Shown piece by piece: positions 17,302 to 26,105 of a stretch of 64,000 bases of DNA. Under the pieces are notes generated by a model. The model saw only the letters and a program-made list of their open reading frames with translations. It did not search any database and was not told the origin of the DNA. The position numbers and the translations under genes were made by a program. Each line of letters begins with the position of its first letter. The first letter of the stretch is position 1. This DNA comes from Nocardia yamanashiensis NBRC 100130 (GTDB lineage Bacteria; Actinomycetota; Actinomycetes; Mycobacteriales; Mycobacteriaceae), in assembly GCF_001613325.1 (NCBI RefSeq), contig NZ_BDCD01000042.1:18895-82894 (forward strand), given 5' to 3'.

Positions 17302-17715
17302 TCAGCCTTCGGATCGCGCGGCGTCGTAACGGCGCCGCGCACCCGCGATGTATTCCCGATGCCCCTCGGCCCAATCGATAAGTGCGTTCACCTGACCGGA
17401 CAGGGTCGCGCCGACCGGGGTCAGGCGATAGTCGACGCGGGGCGGGGACGTCGGGGTGACAGTACGTTCGATGAGGCCGTCGCGTTCCAGGCTGCGCAGG
17501 GTGAGGGTGAGCATGCGCTGGGAGATGCCGTCGATGGCGCGCTGGAGTTCCGAATAGCGCTGGGAGCCATCGGTCAGCAGGGACATGACCAGGACGCTCC
17601 ATTTGTCGCCGACCCGGTCGAGGACGTCGCGCAATTGGCACACGGTGTGATCCGCGCCGACCTGGGGACGCACATCGGTGTTCGGTAGGCGGGGCAAAGT
17701 GCCTTCTTCCGTCAT
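17302..17715 (-). CDS. HxlR-family winged-helix regulator
   Basis: 137 codons from MTEEGTLPRLPNTD. The core CQLRDVLDRVGDKWSVLVMSLL followed by RYSELQRAIDGISQRMLTLTLRSLERDGLIERT is a textbook HxlR winged helix, including the early Cys that senses oxidants or electrophiles in several members. It is divergent from the luciferase-like gene, and a GGTAC-N11-GTACC dyad lies between them, so it most likely represses that gene and itself. Confidence 0.9.
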   Translation of the reverse strand: MTEEGTLPRLPNTDVRPQVGADHTVCQLRDVLDRVGDKWSVLVMSLLTDGSQRYSELQRAIDGISQRMLTLTLRSLERDGLIERTVTPTSPPRVDYRLTPVGATLSGQVNALIDWAEGHREYIAGARRRYDAARSEG

Positions 17716-17737
17716 GGGTCCATGGTGATCGACACTC

Positions 17738-17758
17738 GGTACACGCACAAGAAGTACC
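17738..17758. promoter_or_regulatory. HxlR-type operator GGTAC-N11-GTACC
   Basis: Perfect 5-bp half-sites 17738-17742 and 17754-17758 lie between the divergent hxlR-type and luciferase-like starts. GTAC-containing dyads are the usual target of HxlR/MarR-like winged helices. The spacing puts half-sites 16 bp apart. Confidence 0.6.
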
Positions 17759-17784
17759 TAACGAACAGAAAGTGCGGTGTAGCA

Positions 17785-18255
17785 ATGGAAGTCGAGACGC
17801 TCACCTTCCCGGCTCGGACGGGGATGCGGCCGTTGACCACCGGGCGGGCGATTCCGCACGACCAGCTCGATCAGTTCTCGCCGCCGGAGATCCGGGGTGC
17901 GCTGGTGAAATTCGCGCAGGGACTGCCGGGGGTGTTCACCGGGCCCAGTCAGGTGTCGGAGCCGGCTTCGCTGGCCTTGCGATTGCGGGAGCCGCGGGGG
18001 CCGTGGGCGGCGTTCCTGCATCCGAGTCCGGATGAGTTCGGGCATATTCATCGTGGTGGGTTCATGCATTTGACCGTGCCCGACGCTTATGTCGCGCCAT
18101 TGCTCGAATCGGGCTGGGCCGAACCGCATCCGATCAGCAGGCGACCGGAGTGGCCGGACGGCATCGTCATGTTCTACGCGCCGCGCGATGCTGCCGAACT
18201 GCGGATCGCCGAGACGGTGCTGCGGGCCTCCTGGGCGCGGGCCGCCGGGCTGTGA
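17785..18255 (+). CDS. Luciferase-like-domain protein (DUF5519 type)
   Basis: 156 codons from MEVETLTFPARTGM; the longer frame upstream would cover the operator and is rejected. The sequence contains HLTVPDAYVAPLLESGWAEPHP and VMFYAPRDAAELRIAETVL, typical of short actinobacterial proteins annotated as luciferase family or DUF5519, which are not flavin monooxygenases of the LLM type. Its biochemical role is unknown. The divergent HxlR gene suggests induction by a reactive small molecule. Confidence 0.75.
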   Translation: MEVETLTFPARTGMRPLTTGRAIPHDQLDQFSPPEIRGALVKFAQGLPGVFTGPSQVSEPASLALRLREPRGPWAAFLHPSPDEFGHIHRGGFMHLTVPDAYVAPLLESGWAEPHPISRRPEWPDGIVMFYAPRDAAELRIAETVLRASWARAAGL

Positions 18256-18285
18256 GGTCGGCGGCCATCACAATCCATCGAATTG

Positions 18286-19413
18286 TCAGGCGGGGCTGCG
18301 CAATACCAGGACGGTGATCTCACTCGGGGCGAAGAGGCGTAGTTGGGGGCCCCAGAAGCCGGTGCCGCGGCTGGTGTAGAGCTGGGTGTGGTCGCCGTGG
18401 CGGCTCAGGCCGGCTACTACCGGTTGATCCAGGCGGACGAGGTAGTGGAAGGGCCAGATCTGGCCGCCGTGGGTGTGGCCCGAGATCTGGAGGGCTACAC
18501 CGGCTTTCACCGCATCCGGAATCTGCTTGGGTTGATGGGCGAGCAGGATCACCGGGAGGGACGGGTCCGCGCCGGACAGGGCGGCCGGGAGGTCGGGGCC
18601 GTGGCCGGGGAGGGCGCGGCCGGTGGGGTCGTCGACGCCGGCCATGATCAGGCTGTCGCCGTTGCGGGAGATCACCTGGTGCTCATTGTGCAGGGGCTTC
18701 CAGCCGAGGCCGGACATGTGCTCGATCCAGCCGGGGGCATCGCCGAAGTACTCGTGGTTGCCGGTGATGTAGAAGCGGCCGTATTCGGCGTTCACCTTGC
18801 CCAGCGGATCGACCTGGGCGCGGCGGGCGGCCACCGAACCGTCCGCGAGATCGCCTGCGTGGCAAGCGATATCGGGGTTCAGATCGTTCACGATATCGAC
18901 CACGCGCTCCGACCAGCGCAGGCGGTCCAGCGCCGCGTAATGGGTATCGGTGACGACCACCATGCGCAGTCCGTCCAGACCCTGACCCAGTCCGGGAATG
19001 GTGACCTCGACGGTCTTCACCCGGGGAATACGCCGGGCTTCGTAGATCGCCCAGGCCACCAGGACCGTCGAGATACCGAGTACGCCGAGCGCGGCGATCC
19101 GCGCCGCGTCGGGACCGGGCACACCCGCCAGCCGCAGCACGCCCCGCGCCACCGCGCCGAGCACCGACCAGCTGAACAGCACCCACATCACGCCGAGCAA
19201 GGTGTCGCCGAAGATCGACGCCGCATCGGACTGGCGCGGCCCGTGCCCGAGCAGCATGCCCGCGGGCAGCGCCAGGTAGCCGGCCACGAACAAGGCGGTT
19301 CCCGCCCAGAACGCCGCCCCGTGCAGGGGTCCCGCGACGAGTACGAACCAGGGGGCCAGGAACAGCAGGGCCGGAATCGCGAGAACGAATACCGCCCGTG
19401 GAACATGCTTCAC
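18286..19413 (-). CDS. Membrane-anchored metallophosphoesterase
   Basis: 375 codons, GTG start. Residues 1-125 hold four hydrophobic segments. The C-terminal part is a calcineurin-like phosphoesterase with all motifs: VVVTDTHYAALD (D-x-H), HAGDLADGS (GD), ITGNHEYFGD (GNHE), LLAHQPKQIP (H) and ISGHTHGGQIWP (GHTHGGQ). It belongs to the YkuE-like group of membrane phosphoesterases; the active site would be cytoplasmic or on the outer face depending on topology. The substrate is unknown, with lipid-pyrophosphate-type molecules as one possibility. Divergent from the Lrp gene. Confidence 0.88.
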   Translation of the reverse strand: MKHVPRAVFVLAIPALLFLAPWFVLVAGPLHGAAFWAGTALFVAGYLALPAGMLLGHGPRQSDAASIFGDTLLGVMWVLFSWSVLGAVARGVLRLAGVPGPDAARIAALGVLGISTVLVAWAIYEARRIPRVKTVEVTIPGLGQGLDGLRMVVVTDTHYAALDRLRWSERVVDIVNDLNPDIACHAGDLADGSVAARRAQVDPLGKVNAEYGRFYITGNHEYFGDAPGWIEHMSGLGWKPLHNEHQVISRNGDSLIMAGVDDPTGRALPGHGPDLPAALSGADPSLPVILLAHQPKQIPDAVKAGVALQISGHTHGGQIWPFHYLVRLDQPVVAGLSRHGDHTQLYTSRGTGFWGPQLRLFAPSEITVLVLRSPA

Positions 19414-19505
19414 CAGATCATCCTAGGGATTCCCGGCGCGCCCGGCCGCCCGTCTCGCTGTGGGCGAACCGGCGAACCCCCGATCCGGATGCGAGGATGG
19501 CCAGC

Positions 19506-19982
19506 GTGACCGACGTGACTTCCGGCCGGGGCGGCCCGCTGCTCGACGACATCTCCAAGCGCATCATCGCGCAGTTGCAGGAAGACGGACGCCGCGCCTA
19601 CGCCACCATCGGCAAGGCGGTGGGCCTGTCGGAAGCCGCGGTCCGGCAACGCGTCCAGAAACTCTCCGACGCCGGCGTGATCCAGATCGTCGCCGTCACC
19701 GACCCTCTCCAGGTCGGGCTCTTCCGTCAGGCCATGATCGCCATCACCGTCGACGGTCCCGTGCAACCGGTCGCGGACGCGCTGGCCGCCATCGACGAGA
19801 TCAACTACGTGGTGGTGGCGGCCGGCCGCTACGACATACTCTGCGAAGCCGTCTGCCCCGACGACGAAGCCCTGCTGGACCTGGTCTCCACCCGCATCCG
19901 CGCCCTGGCGGGCGTCCGGCACGCCGAGATCATGGTCTACCTGAAACTCCGCAAGCAGACCTACAAGTGGGGCACCCGCTGA
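19506..19982 (+). CDS. Lrp/AsnC-family transcriptional regulator
   Basis: 158 codons from a GTG with GAGGA nine bases upstream; an ATG at 19497 is the alternative. HTH residues LDDISKRIIAQLQEDGRRAY ... GLSEAAVRQRVQKLSDAGVI precede the RAM ligand-binding domain (VVVAAGRYDILCEAVCPDDE). Lrp proteins sense amino acids. In actinobacteria, members of this subgroup are often found near aminotransferase and aminobutyraldehyde dehydrogenase genes, so it may act on the amine locus 8 kb away, but nothing in the sequence proves it. Convergent with the EcsC-like gene, stops 4 bp apart. Confidence 0.9.
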   Translation: MTDVTSGRGGPLLDDISKRIIAQLQEDGRRAYATIGKAVGLSEAAVRQRVQKLSDAGVIQIVAVTDPLQVGLFRQAMIAITVDGPVQPVADALAAIDEINYVVVAAGRYDILCEAVCPDDEALLDLVSTRIRALAGVRHAEIMVYLKLRKQTYKWGTR

Positions 19983-19985
19983 GTT

Positions 19986-20675
19986 TCAGCGCCCGGCGGT
20001 GAGCACGGCGGCCTGATCGCCGGCTTGCCCCCACTGCGCGGGCGGCGGCCCGAAGCTGTTGCGGGCGTTGGTGACAACGGTCTTGGCCATGGCCCGGTTG
20101 CCGACGCCGCCGATCACCGCGCCGATACCGGCGGGCAGGGTCTTGCCGAAGAGCAGCACGGCGCGTTTGGCCAGGAACGACACGATGAACTTGCGGGCCA
20201 GCGCATTGTCGATATTGCGGATCACCGGGAGGTGGTCGGCGACGACGCTCGCCCAGTCGCGCGCGGATTGGCTGGCGTTCTTGCCGAGCATTTCGGCGCC
20301 AGCCTCACCGAGAACGACCGTCACCACCATGGCCCGGCGTTGTTTGGGCGGCAGGTTCTCGATGCCGTGCACGGTGCCCGCCGATACCGCGTACATCGCG
20401 GAGGCCTCGAGGAAGAAGACCGATTCGAAGCCGCTGACCACCAGGCCGATCAGGGTTCCCACACCGGGGACGGCAGCGCTCAGTCCGGCCAGCGCGCCGC
20501 TGATAGTCACGACTGTCAGATAGCGAGTTTCCAATCCCCCGGCGATATCGGCGGGACTGCGGTCGGGATGCAACCGGCGCAGGCGGCCGACGTACCGGGT
20601 GGCGAGCGGCACCTGCACGCTCGTTCCGCCCCGCAGTACGACCTCGACGGATTTCTGCAGCATCTTCTCGAACAT
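19986..20675 (-). CDS. EcsC-family protein
   Basis: 229 codons; ATG chosen, with GTG one codon earlier. A central hydrophobic pair of segments (VTISGALAGLSAAVPGVGTLIGLVVSGFE is too regular to be globular only) and a second Gly/Ala-rich segment near residue 185 (PAGIGAVIGGVGNRAMAKTV) match the EcsC-like family, named after the protein encoded beside the Bacillus EcsAB transporter. Function is unknown; a membrane-associated accessory role is likely. It stands alone here with no ABC exporter beside it. Confidence 0.78.
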   Translation of the reverse strand: MFEKMLQKSVEVVLRGGTSVQVPLATRYVGRLRRLHPDRSPADIAGGLETRYLTVVTISGALAGLSAAVPGVGTLIGLVVSGFESVFFLEASAMYAVSAGTVHGIENLPPKQRRAMVVTVVLGEAGAEMLGKNASQSARDWASVVADHLPVIRNIDNALARKFIVSFLAKRAVLLFGKTLPAGIGAVIGGVGNRAMAKTVVTNARNSFGPPPAQWGQAGDQAAVLTAGR

Positions 20676-20789
20676 CACCAGCCCCTTCGCTCGACCCGTC
20701 CGACCTTAGGCGTGCACATCGGTACTGGTACCCACTCGACACCTGGGTTAGCCAGTTCGTTACTGACATCACCCAGGCGCCGGGTGCGA

Positions 20790-21302
20790 TCAGGCTTCGC
20801 GATCGAGGGTGAGCGTGACCAGCGGCAGCGGGCGGTCGACCTTGGACTGGTAATCGGCGAGCAGGGGATTGTCGGCCAGGACCCAGGCGGCGAACTCGTC
20901 GTAGGCGGCGCCTTCGAGGACCTTGCCGGTGGCCTGGTAGGTCTTGTCGCGCAGTTCGATGGTGACCTGCGGGTGAGCTTTGATGTTGTAGACCCAGGCC
21001 GGGTACTTGTCCTCGATGAAGGAGCTCACGTAGAGGGTGTCGCCCCGGTAGAGCGGACCGAGCGGGGTCGTGTGCTGTTTGCCGCTCTTGGCGCCGGTCG
21101 TGGTCAGCAGGATGAGATCGCCGCCGGCGTACGCGCCGCCGACCTGCCCCGCGTTCTCGCGGAACTCCTTGATCACGCCGTCGTTCCAGCCGTTGATGCT
21201 GCCCGCTTCGTCCCACGCCTGGTTCCAGGGCGCTTCCGGGTCGTCGTAGCTGGTGATATCGGTCCGATTCGACTGTGCCGCGGTGAATTCCGTTTCGCTC
21301 AT
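20790..21302 (-). CDS. DDN-type deazaflavin (F420)-dependent nitroreductase-family protein
   Basis: 170 codons. The fold signature is WNDGVIKEFRENAGQVGG, LILLTTTGAKSGKQHTTPL, and FIEDKYPAWVYNIKAHPQVT, which together mark the split-barrel deazaflavin-dependent nitroreductase family (PF04075) abundant in Mycobacterium and Nocardia. It would use reduced F420 to reduce a quinone or similar acceptor; the physiological substrate is unknown. Monocistronic. Confidence 0.9.
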   Translation of the reverse strand: MSETEFTAAQSNRTDITSYDDPEAPWNQAWDEAGSINGWNDGVIKEFRENAGQVGGAYAGGDLILLTTTGAKSGKQHTTPLGPLYRGDTLYVSSFIEDKYPAWVYNIKAHPQVTIELRDKTYQATGKVLEGAAYDEFAAWVLADNPLLADYQSKVDRPLPLVTLTLDREA

Positions 21303-21322
21303 GAGATGAGTATTTCCGGGGA

Positions 21323-21958
21323 CTAGGTCAGATCATGTCCTAGTTCGGCGAGTTCTTGGGCGAGATTTTCGCGGGCCGCGGATTCGTAGCGGGCGCGGGC
21401 GGTGGGTGTACGGAAGAGGAATTCCTGCCCGGCCAGTCCCTCCAGCACCGCGGCGCGGCCGGGCCGGAAGAATTCGTCCGGGACATGGGCGTATTCGGCG
21501 CGGACGGCCGCGGCGTAGGCGGCGTAGGTGGGTTCGTCGGCGGCGAGGATGGCCAGATCGGCATCGCAGAGCACCGCGCCGTTGGCATCGGCGGGGTCGG
21601 GATGATGGCCCGCCGTGAGCCGCACCAGACGGCCCACCTCGGCCACCGTCGCCGGATCCACGCCCAGGCCGGGCAGCACCGCTTCGGCCAATCGCGCACT
21701 GCGCTCTTCGTTTTCGCCGCGATCCACCGCGTAGACGGCGTCGTGGAAGAACGCCGCATAGCGCACCGCGTCGGGGTCCTCGGCATCGGCGGCCAGATCG
21801 TCGATGACGGTGAGCATGTAGGCCAGGTGGTCGACCGTGTGATAGCGGCGGTGCGGTTCCTGATAGCGGTGGATCAGGTCCTCCCCGATTTCGCGGGCGG
21901 CGGGACCGGCCAGTTCGATCCAGCGCTCCAGCAGTTCCGCGGCGGTGTTTCTCCCCAT
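21323..21958 (-). CDS. HD-domain metal-dependent phosphohydrolase-like protein
   Basis: 211 codons from MGRNTAAELLERW; upstream in-frame sequence to 22414 is not protein-like. Metal-binding residues are visible in PHRRYHTVDHLAYML (His), AAFFHDAVY (HD pair) and LCDADLAIL (Asp). Proteins of this type resemble predicted HD-superfamily hydrolases near nucleotide metabolism. The substrate is unknown. Head to head with the SMP-30-like gene, 79 bp apart. Confidence 0.82.
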   Translation of the reverse strand: MGRNTAAELLERWIELAGPAAREIGEDLIHRYQEPHRRYHTVDHLAYMLTVIDDLAADAEDPDAVRYAAFFHDAVYAVDRGENEERSARLAEAVLPGLGVDPATVAEVGRLVRLTAGHHPDPADANGAVLCDADLAILAADEPTYAAYAAAVRAEYAHVPDEFFRPGRAAVLEGLAGQEFLFRTPTARARYESAARENLAQELAELGHDLT

Positions 21959-22037
21959 CCAGGCAGTGTGCCGAATCCCGGTCGCGGACAACAGGCTTTC
22001 GGGGGCGTGTGATTCGACACCGGCGCTACGGTGAGGC

Positions 22038-23033
22038 ATGTTTATGCAGCCACGCCGATGGACGCCCCCGCGCGCCACGTCACGCACCCGGGAAAAGCGC
22101 AGTGTGCCGGCCATGCCGGAATTGCGGCGGATCGAACTGCCCGGACGTGGGCCGGAGGATGTGGTGATCGCGGCGGACGGGCGGGTGCTGACCGGTATCG
22201 ACGACGGCGGGATACTGGCGGTGGATCCGGCGCTGGGCACCATCGAGCAGCTCGCGCGGACGCCCGGACGGCCGCTCGGGCTGCACGCGAATCCGGATGG
22301 GTCCGTGCTGATTTGCGATACGGTCGGCGGGCTGATGCGGCTGGAGAAGCCGGGCGGCAAGCTCGAAACCCTGGTGAACAAGATCGAGGGCGAGCCGCTG
22401 GAATTCCCGAGCAATGTGGTCGAGACCGCCGACGGGGTCGTCTATTTCACGCAGTCCTCGCGCCGCTGGCCGCTCGAACAGTGGATGGGCGACATCCTCG
22501 AGCACTCCGGCACCGGGCGGCTGCTGCGGCGCACCGCCGACGGGCGGGTCGAAATCCTGTTGGACGGCTTGAATTTCGCGAACGGGCTGGTCGTCGCACC
22601 CGATGGCGCGAGCGTGCTGGTCGCCGAGACCGGGGCCTACCGCATCACCCGGTACTGGCTGACCGGACCGCGCGCCGGAACCGCCGAACCACTGGTGGAG
22701 AACCTGCCCGGCTTCCCGGACAATATGCTGCTCGGCAGCGATGGGCTGGTGTGGGTTTCGATCACCTCACCGCGTAAACCGTTGCTGGACCTGCTGCTTC
22801 CGCTGCCGGGCCTACTGCGGCAGCTGACCTGGACGATTCCCGAAGCGCTGCAACCGAAGCCGGAGCGCACCGTCTGGGCGATGGCGTTCGGCCTGGACGG
22901 CACGCCGGTGCACGACCTGCAGCGCGAGGGCATCGACTACGCCATGGTCACCTCCGTCGCCGAACACGACGGGATGCTGTATCTCGGCAGCCTCAGCGAA
23001 TCGGCCATCGCGGTCACGCACCTGCCCCGATAA
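22038..23033 (+). CDS. SMP-30/gluconolactonase/LRE-type beta-propeller protein
   Basis: 331 codons from the first ATG; MPELRRIELP at residue 26 is a possible later start. The beta-propeller core includes GPEDVVIAADGRVLTGIDDG, EFPSNVVETADGVVYFTQSS, NFANGLVVAPDGASVLVAET and PGFPDNMLLGSDGLVWVS, giving the Glu, Asn and Asp metal ligands of SMP-30/strictosidine-synthase-like hydrolases. It probably opens a lactone or hydrolyses an ester. No membrane anchor was seen. Confidence 0.85.
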   Translation: MFMQPRRWTPPRATSRTREKRSVPAMPELRRIELPGRGPEDVVIAADGRVLTGIDDGGILAVDPALGTIEQLARTPGRPLGLHANPDGSVLICDTVGGLMRLEKPGGKLETLVNKIEGEPLEFPSNVVETADGVVYFTQSSRRWPLEQWMGDILEHSGTGRLLRRTADGRVEILLDGLNFANGLVVAPDGASVLVAETGAYRITRYWLTGPRAGTAEPLVENLPGFPDNMLLGSDGLVWVSITSPRKPLLDLLLPLPGLLRQLTWTIPEALQPKPERTVWAMAFGLDGTPVHDLQREGIDYAMVTSVAEHDGMLYLGSLSESAIAVTHLPR

Positions 23034-23038
23034 AGCGA

Positions 23039-23068
23039 ACGCCCCCTTCCGTTTCGGGAAGGGGGCGT
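23039..23068. terminator. Bidirectional terminator
   Basis: The perfect 12-bp arms ACGCCCCCTTCC and GGAAGGGGGCGT enclose a 6-base loop between convergent stops of the SMP-30-like gene and the exporter gene. Confidence 0.8.
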
Positions 23069-23081
23069 CGTCGCAGCGAAG

Positions 23082-24563
23082 TCAGGACTTCTGCGCCTCG
23101 TCCTGCGCGTGCTGCGCCTGCGCCAGCTGCGCGGGCGTGTACCGCAGGGTGAGCGCGATCAACCCCATCACCGCGGTGCCGATCGCGCAGACGAACAGCA
23201 CCAGCGTGTACCCGTTGCTCAGCGCGTCGATCTGGAGCGGCGACATATCGGTGATCTTGGTGCTGCCGCCGACCGCGAGCGTCCGCGAGGCCGCGACGGG
23301 GCTCAGCAGGCCGACCGCGAACGGCGTGCCCATGCTCATGAACATCTGCCCGACCGCCGAGAGCGGGCCGATATGCGCCATGTCCACGCCGACCAGCACG
23401 CACAGCGGCAGCACGCAGATGCCGATGCCGACCGCGAAGCCGACCACGGACAGCAGGATCAGCAGGGTCGGGAAGTATTCGGCCGAACGATCCAAAGTGG
23501 AGCCGAAGAACAGGCCGGCGGCCAGCAGCAGGGCGGCGCCGAACAGCAGCCAGCGGGCCCGCACCACCATGGCCGCCTTGGAGGCGACCGCGGTGCCGAC
23601 GCCCGCGCCGAGGGTGAACGGAATACTGGCCAGACCGGCCATGAGCGGGCTGTAGCCCAGCACGTTCTGCAGGAACTGCGCGACGAAGAAGGTGGTCGCG
23701 CCGAGCACGCCCGATAGCAGGAAGATCGCCGCGAAGGTGATCACCCGGTCGCGGCTGTCGAACAGCGACCACGGCAGCAGCGGATTCTCCACATCGCGTT
23801 CGGCGAAGACGAAGACCACCAGCAGCAGCAGGCCGCCGATCACCGAACCGAGGATGATCGGGTTGTCCCAGCCCAGTTCGGGGCCTTCGGTCGCACCGAA
23901 CACGATGGCCACGCAGGCGAGCGTGCCCAGCACCGCGCCCCGGATGTCCAGGCTGATGCGGTGGTGTTCGGTATCGCGCAGCTGATAGATGGCCCCGAGC
24001 ACGATGAGAATGCCGATCGGGACGTTGATCCAGAAGATCCAGCGCCAATCCACTTCGGTCAGCGCGCCGCCGACCACCAGGCCGCCGACCGAGCCCACGC
24101 CCACCATCGACCCGAAGATCGCGACGGCTTGATTGCGCGCGGGTCCCGGCGCGTAAGTGCTTGCCACCAAAGCGAATGCGGTAGGCGCGGCGATGGCGGC
24201 GCCGGTGCCCTGCAGGGCGCGCGCCGCGATCAGCCAGGCTTCGTTCTGGGCGGTGCCGCACAGCGCCGACGCCAGCGTGAACAGGGCGACGCCGTAGATC
24301 AGCATCTTCTTCCGCCCGAACGAGTCGCCGAGCCGCCCGCCCAGCAGCATGAGCCCCGCGAACGGCAGCCCGTAGGCGGTCACCGTCCACGCACTGCCCG
24401 CACTGGACAGGCCCAGCTGCTCCTGAAGCCGCGGCAGCGCCAGAATCATGACGGTGCCGTCCAGCACCACCATCAGCTGCAACCCGCTCAAAACGAGAAT
24501 CGCGAGCCCGAACGCCCGCTTGGTCACCGGATACTGCATCGTCGCAGCGGGGTTCTCGAGCAC
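23082..24563 (-). CDS. EfpA-like 14-TM MFS drug exporter
   Basis: 493 codons with a GTG start; an ATG eight codons downstream (MQYPVTKRAFG) is possible. The DHA2 family pattern is clear: VVLDGTVMILALPRLQEQLG (motif D1), GGRLGDSFGRKKMLIYGVAL (motif A) and WRWIFWINVPIGILIVLGAI (motif C region). The C-terminal YTPAQLAQAQHAQDEA resembles the tail of mycobacterial EfpA, and in M. tuberculosis efpA also lies next to cysG. It would export drugs or lipophilic metabolites by proton antiport. Expect efflux of lipids or antibiotics, but the substrate is not shown. Confidence 0.88.
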   Translation of the reverse strand: MLENPAATMQYPVTKRAFGLAILVLSGLQLMVVLDGTVMILALPRLQEQLGLSSAGSAWTVTAYGLPFAGLMLLGGRLGDSFGRKKMLIYGVALFTLASALCGTAQNEAWLIAARALQGTGAAIAAPTAFALVASTYAPGPARNQAVAIFGSMVGVGSVGGLVVGGALTEVDWRWIFWINVPIGILIVLGAIYQLRDTEHHRISLDIRGAVLGTLACVAIVFGATEGPELGWDNPIILGSVIGGLLLLVVFVFAERDVENPLLPWSLFDSRDRVITFAAIFLLSGVLGATTFFVAQFLQNVLGYSPLMAGLASIPFTLGAGVGTAVASKAAMVVRARWLLFGAALLLAAGLFFGSTLDRSAEYFPTLLILLSVVGFAVGIGICVLPLCVLVGVDMAHIGPLSAVGQMFMSMGTPFAVGLLSPVAASRTLAVGGSTKITDMSPLQIDALSNGYTLVLFVCAIGTAVMGLIALTLRYTPAQLAQAQHAQDEAQKS

Positions 24564-24652
24564 CCAGCCACTGTAATGGATGGTCTCACCGAACCCCCTC
24601 CCACCGAATCGCCCCGGACCATCATCCCAGCGTGCCGGGCAACCGGACCAGG

Positions 24653-25909
24653 TCAGGCCAGATCCGGTGCGCCCGCCGTGAATCCGGCGGTCGGGCCGAT
24701 CACGATGATCGCGGGCGGGCGGATACCCTCGGCGCGCACCTGCTCGGCAATGGTGGCCAGATCGGCGCGCAGGATGCGCTGGGTGCGCAGGCTGCCTTCC
24801 TGGATGACGGTGGCCGGGGTGTCGGCGGCGCGCCCGCCCGCCATCAGGGCGTCGGCGAACTTCTCGATGCGCTCGACCGCCATCAGCAGGACGATGGTGC
24901 CGCGCAGCTTGGCCAGCGCGGGCCAGTCGACGAGGGAGTCCGGGTGGTCGGGGGCGACATGGCCGCTGACCACCACGAATTCGTGGGTGACGCCGCGGTG
25001 GGTGACCGGGATGCCCGCCAGCGCGGGCACCGAGATGGCGCTGGTGACGCCGGGGACCACGGTCACGGGGATACCGGCGTCCACGCAGGCTTCCAATTCC
25101 TCGTAGCCGCGGCCGAATACGTAGTTGTCGCCGCCCTTGAGCCGGACCACGAACTTGCCCGCCTTCGCCCCTTCGATGAGCGCGGCGTTGATGTGCTCCT
25201 GCGCCATCGCCCGCCCATAGGGGATCTTGGCGGCGTCCACCACCTCGACGTCGGGGCCGAGTTCGGCGAGCAGTTCGGGCGGCGCGAGCCGGTCCGCCAC
25301 AACGAGATTCGCACGCGCCAGCAGCCGGCGGCCGCGCACGGTGATCAGATCCGGATCGCCCGGGCCGCCGCCGATGAGCGCGACGCCGGGAACCACCGGG
25401 GCCGAATCATCGGTCACCACACCGGATTGCAGCGCCTCGAGCAGCGCATTGCGCACCGCGGCCGACCGGCGGTGCTGCCCGCCCGCCAGCACGCCCAGGC
25501 TCATGCCGTCGTAGCGCGCGGTGGCGGGGGTGACGGCGGTGCCGAGGCGGGCGATATCGGCGCGCACGCAGAACACGCGGCGGCGGGTGGCCTCGGCGAC
25601 CACGGCCTCGTTGGTGGCGGTCTCGTCGGTGCAGGCCATGGCGTACCAGGCGCCGTCCAGATCGCCGTCGGCGTACTCGCGAAGTTCCAGGGTGAGCTGC
25701 CCAGAGGTGGCCATGCCCTCGACGGCCGGGGTGACCTCGCGGCTGATCACGTGGACGTCCGCACCGGAGGCGATGAGCAGTCCGAGCCGCCGCTGGGCGA
25801 CGGTACCGCCGCCCACCACGACGACGCGGCGGCCGTTCAGATCCAGGCCGACCAGGTAGTTCGGGTCGCCGGCGGGCTGTTCCTCGGAGGGGACTGACGT
25901 GTGCTGCAC
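24653..25909 (-). CDS. cysG: Fused precorrin-2 dehydrogenase / uroporphyrinogen-III C-methyltransferase
   Basis: 418 codons from the GTG giving VQHTSVPSEEQP; an upstream in-frame start at 25948 is possible. Residues about 15-165 are the NAD-binding siroheme-synthase N-domain (NGRRVVVVGGGTVAQRRL). Residues about 175-415 are a SUMT methylase: VALIGGGPGDPDLITVRG, VVADRLAPPELL, VRLKGGDNYVFGRGYEE, and VVPGVTSAISVPALAGIPVT. It makes precorrin-2 from uroporphyrinogen III with two SAM and can oxidise it to sirohydrochlorin, feeding cobalamin and siroheme. The ferrochelatase domain is not evident. The same gene sits beside efpA and cobB in M. tuberculosis; here about 5 kb separates it from cobE/cobB. 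Confidence 0.92.
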   Translation of the reverse strand: MQHTSVPSEEQPAGDPNYLVGLDLNGRRVVVVGGGTVAQRRLGLLIASGADVHVISREVTPAVEGMATSGQLTLELREYADGDLDGAWYAMACTDETATNEAVVAEATRRRVFCVRADIARLGTAVTPATARYDGMSLGVLAGGQHRRSAAVRNALLEALQSGVVTDDSAPVVPGVALIGGGPGDPDLITVRGRRLLARANLVVADRLAPPELLAELGPDVEVVDAAKIPYGRAMAQEHINAALIEGAKAGKFVVRLKGGDNYVFGRGYEELEACVDAGIPVTVVPGVTSAISVPALAGIPVTHRGVTHEFVVVSGHVAPDHPDSLVDWPALAKLRGTIVLLMAVERIEKFADALMAGGRAADTPATVIQEGSLRTQRILRADLATIAEQVRAEGIRPPAIIVIGPTAGFTAGAPDLA

Positions 25910-26105
25910 AAGGTTCGAGACTACGGCGTGGCGTCGGGCGCGCCGCAATCGACCGGCGTCCGTTCAGCAACTGATATCGAGCTCACGACGGCCGGCGCCC
26001 GGGTGCGCACGACCGGAAACACGGAAGTGGCCGCAGCGCGCGGGTTCTCGCCGTGCGCGCGCGGTTACCGGACATACCAACCGGACGTACTTATGCTTTT
26101 CCGCT

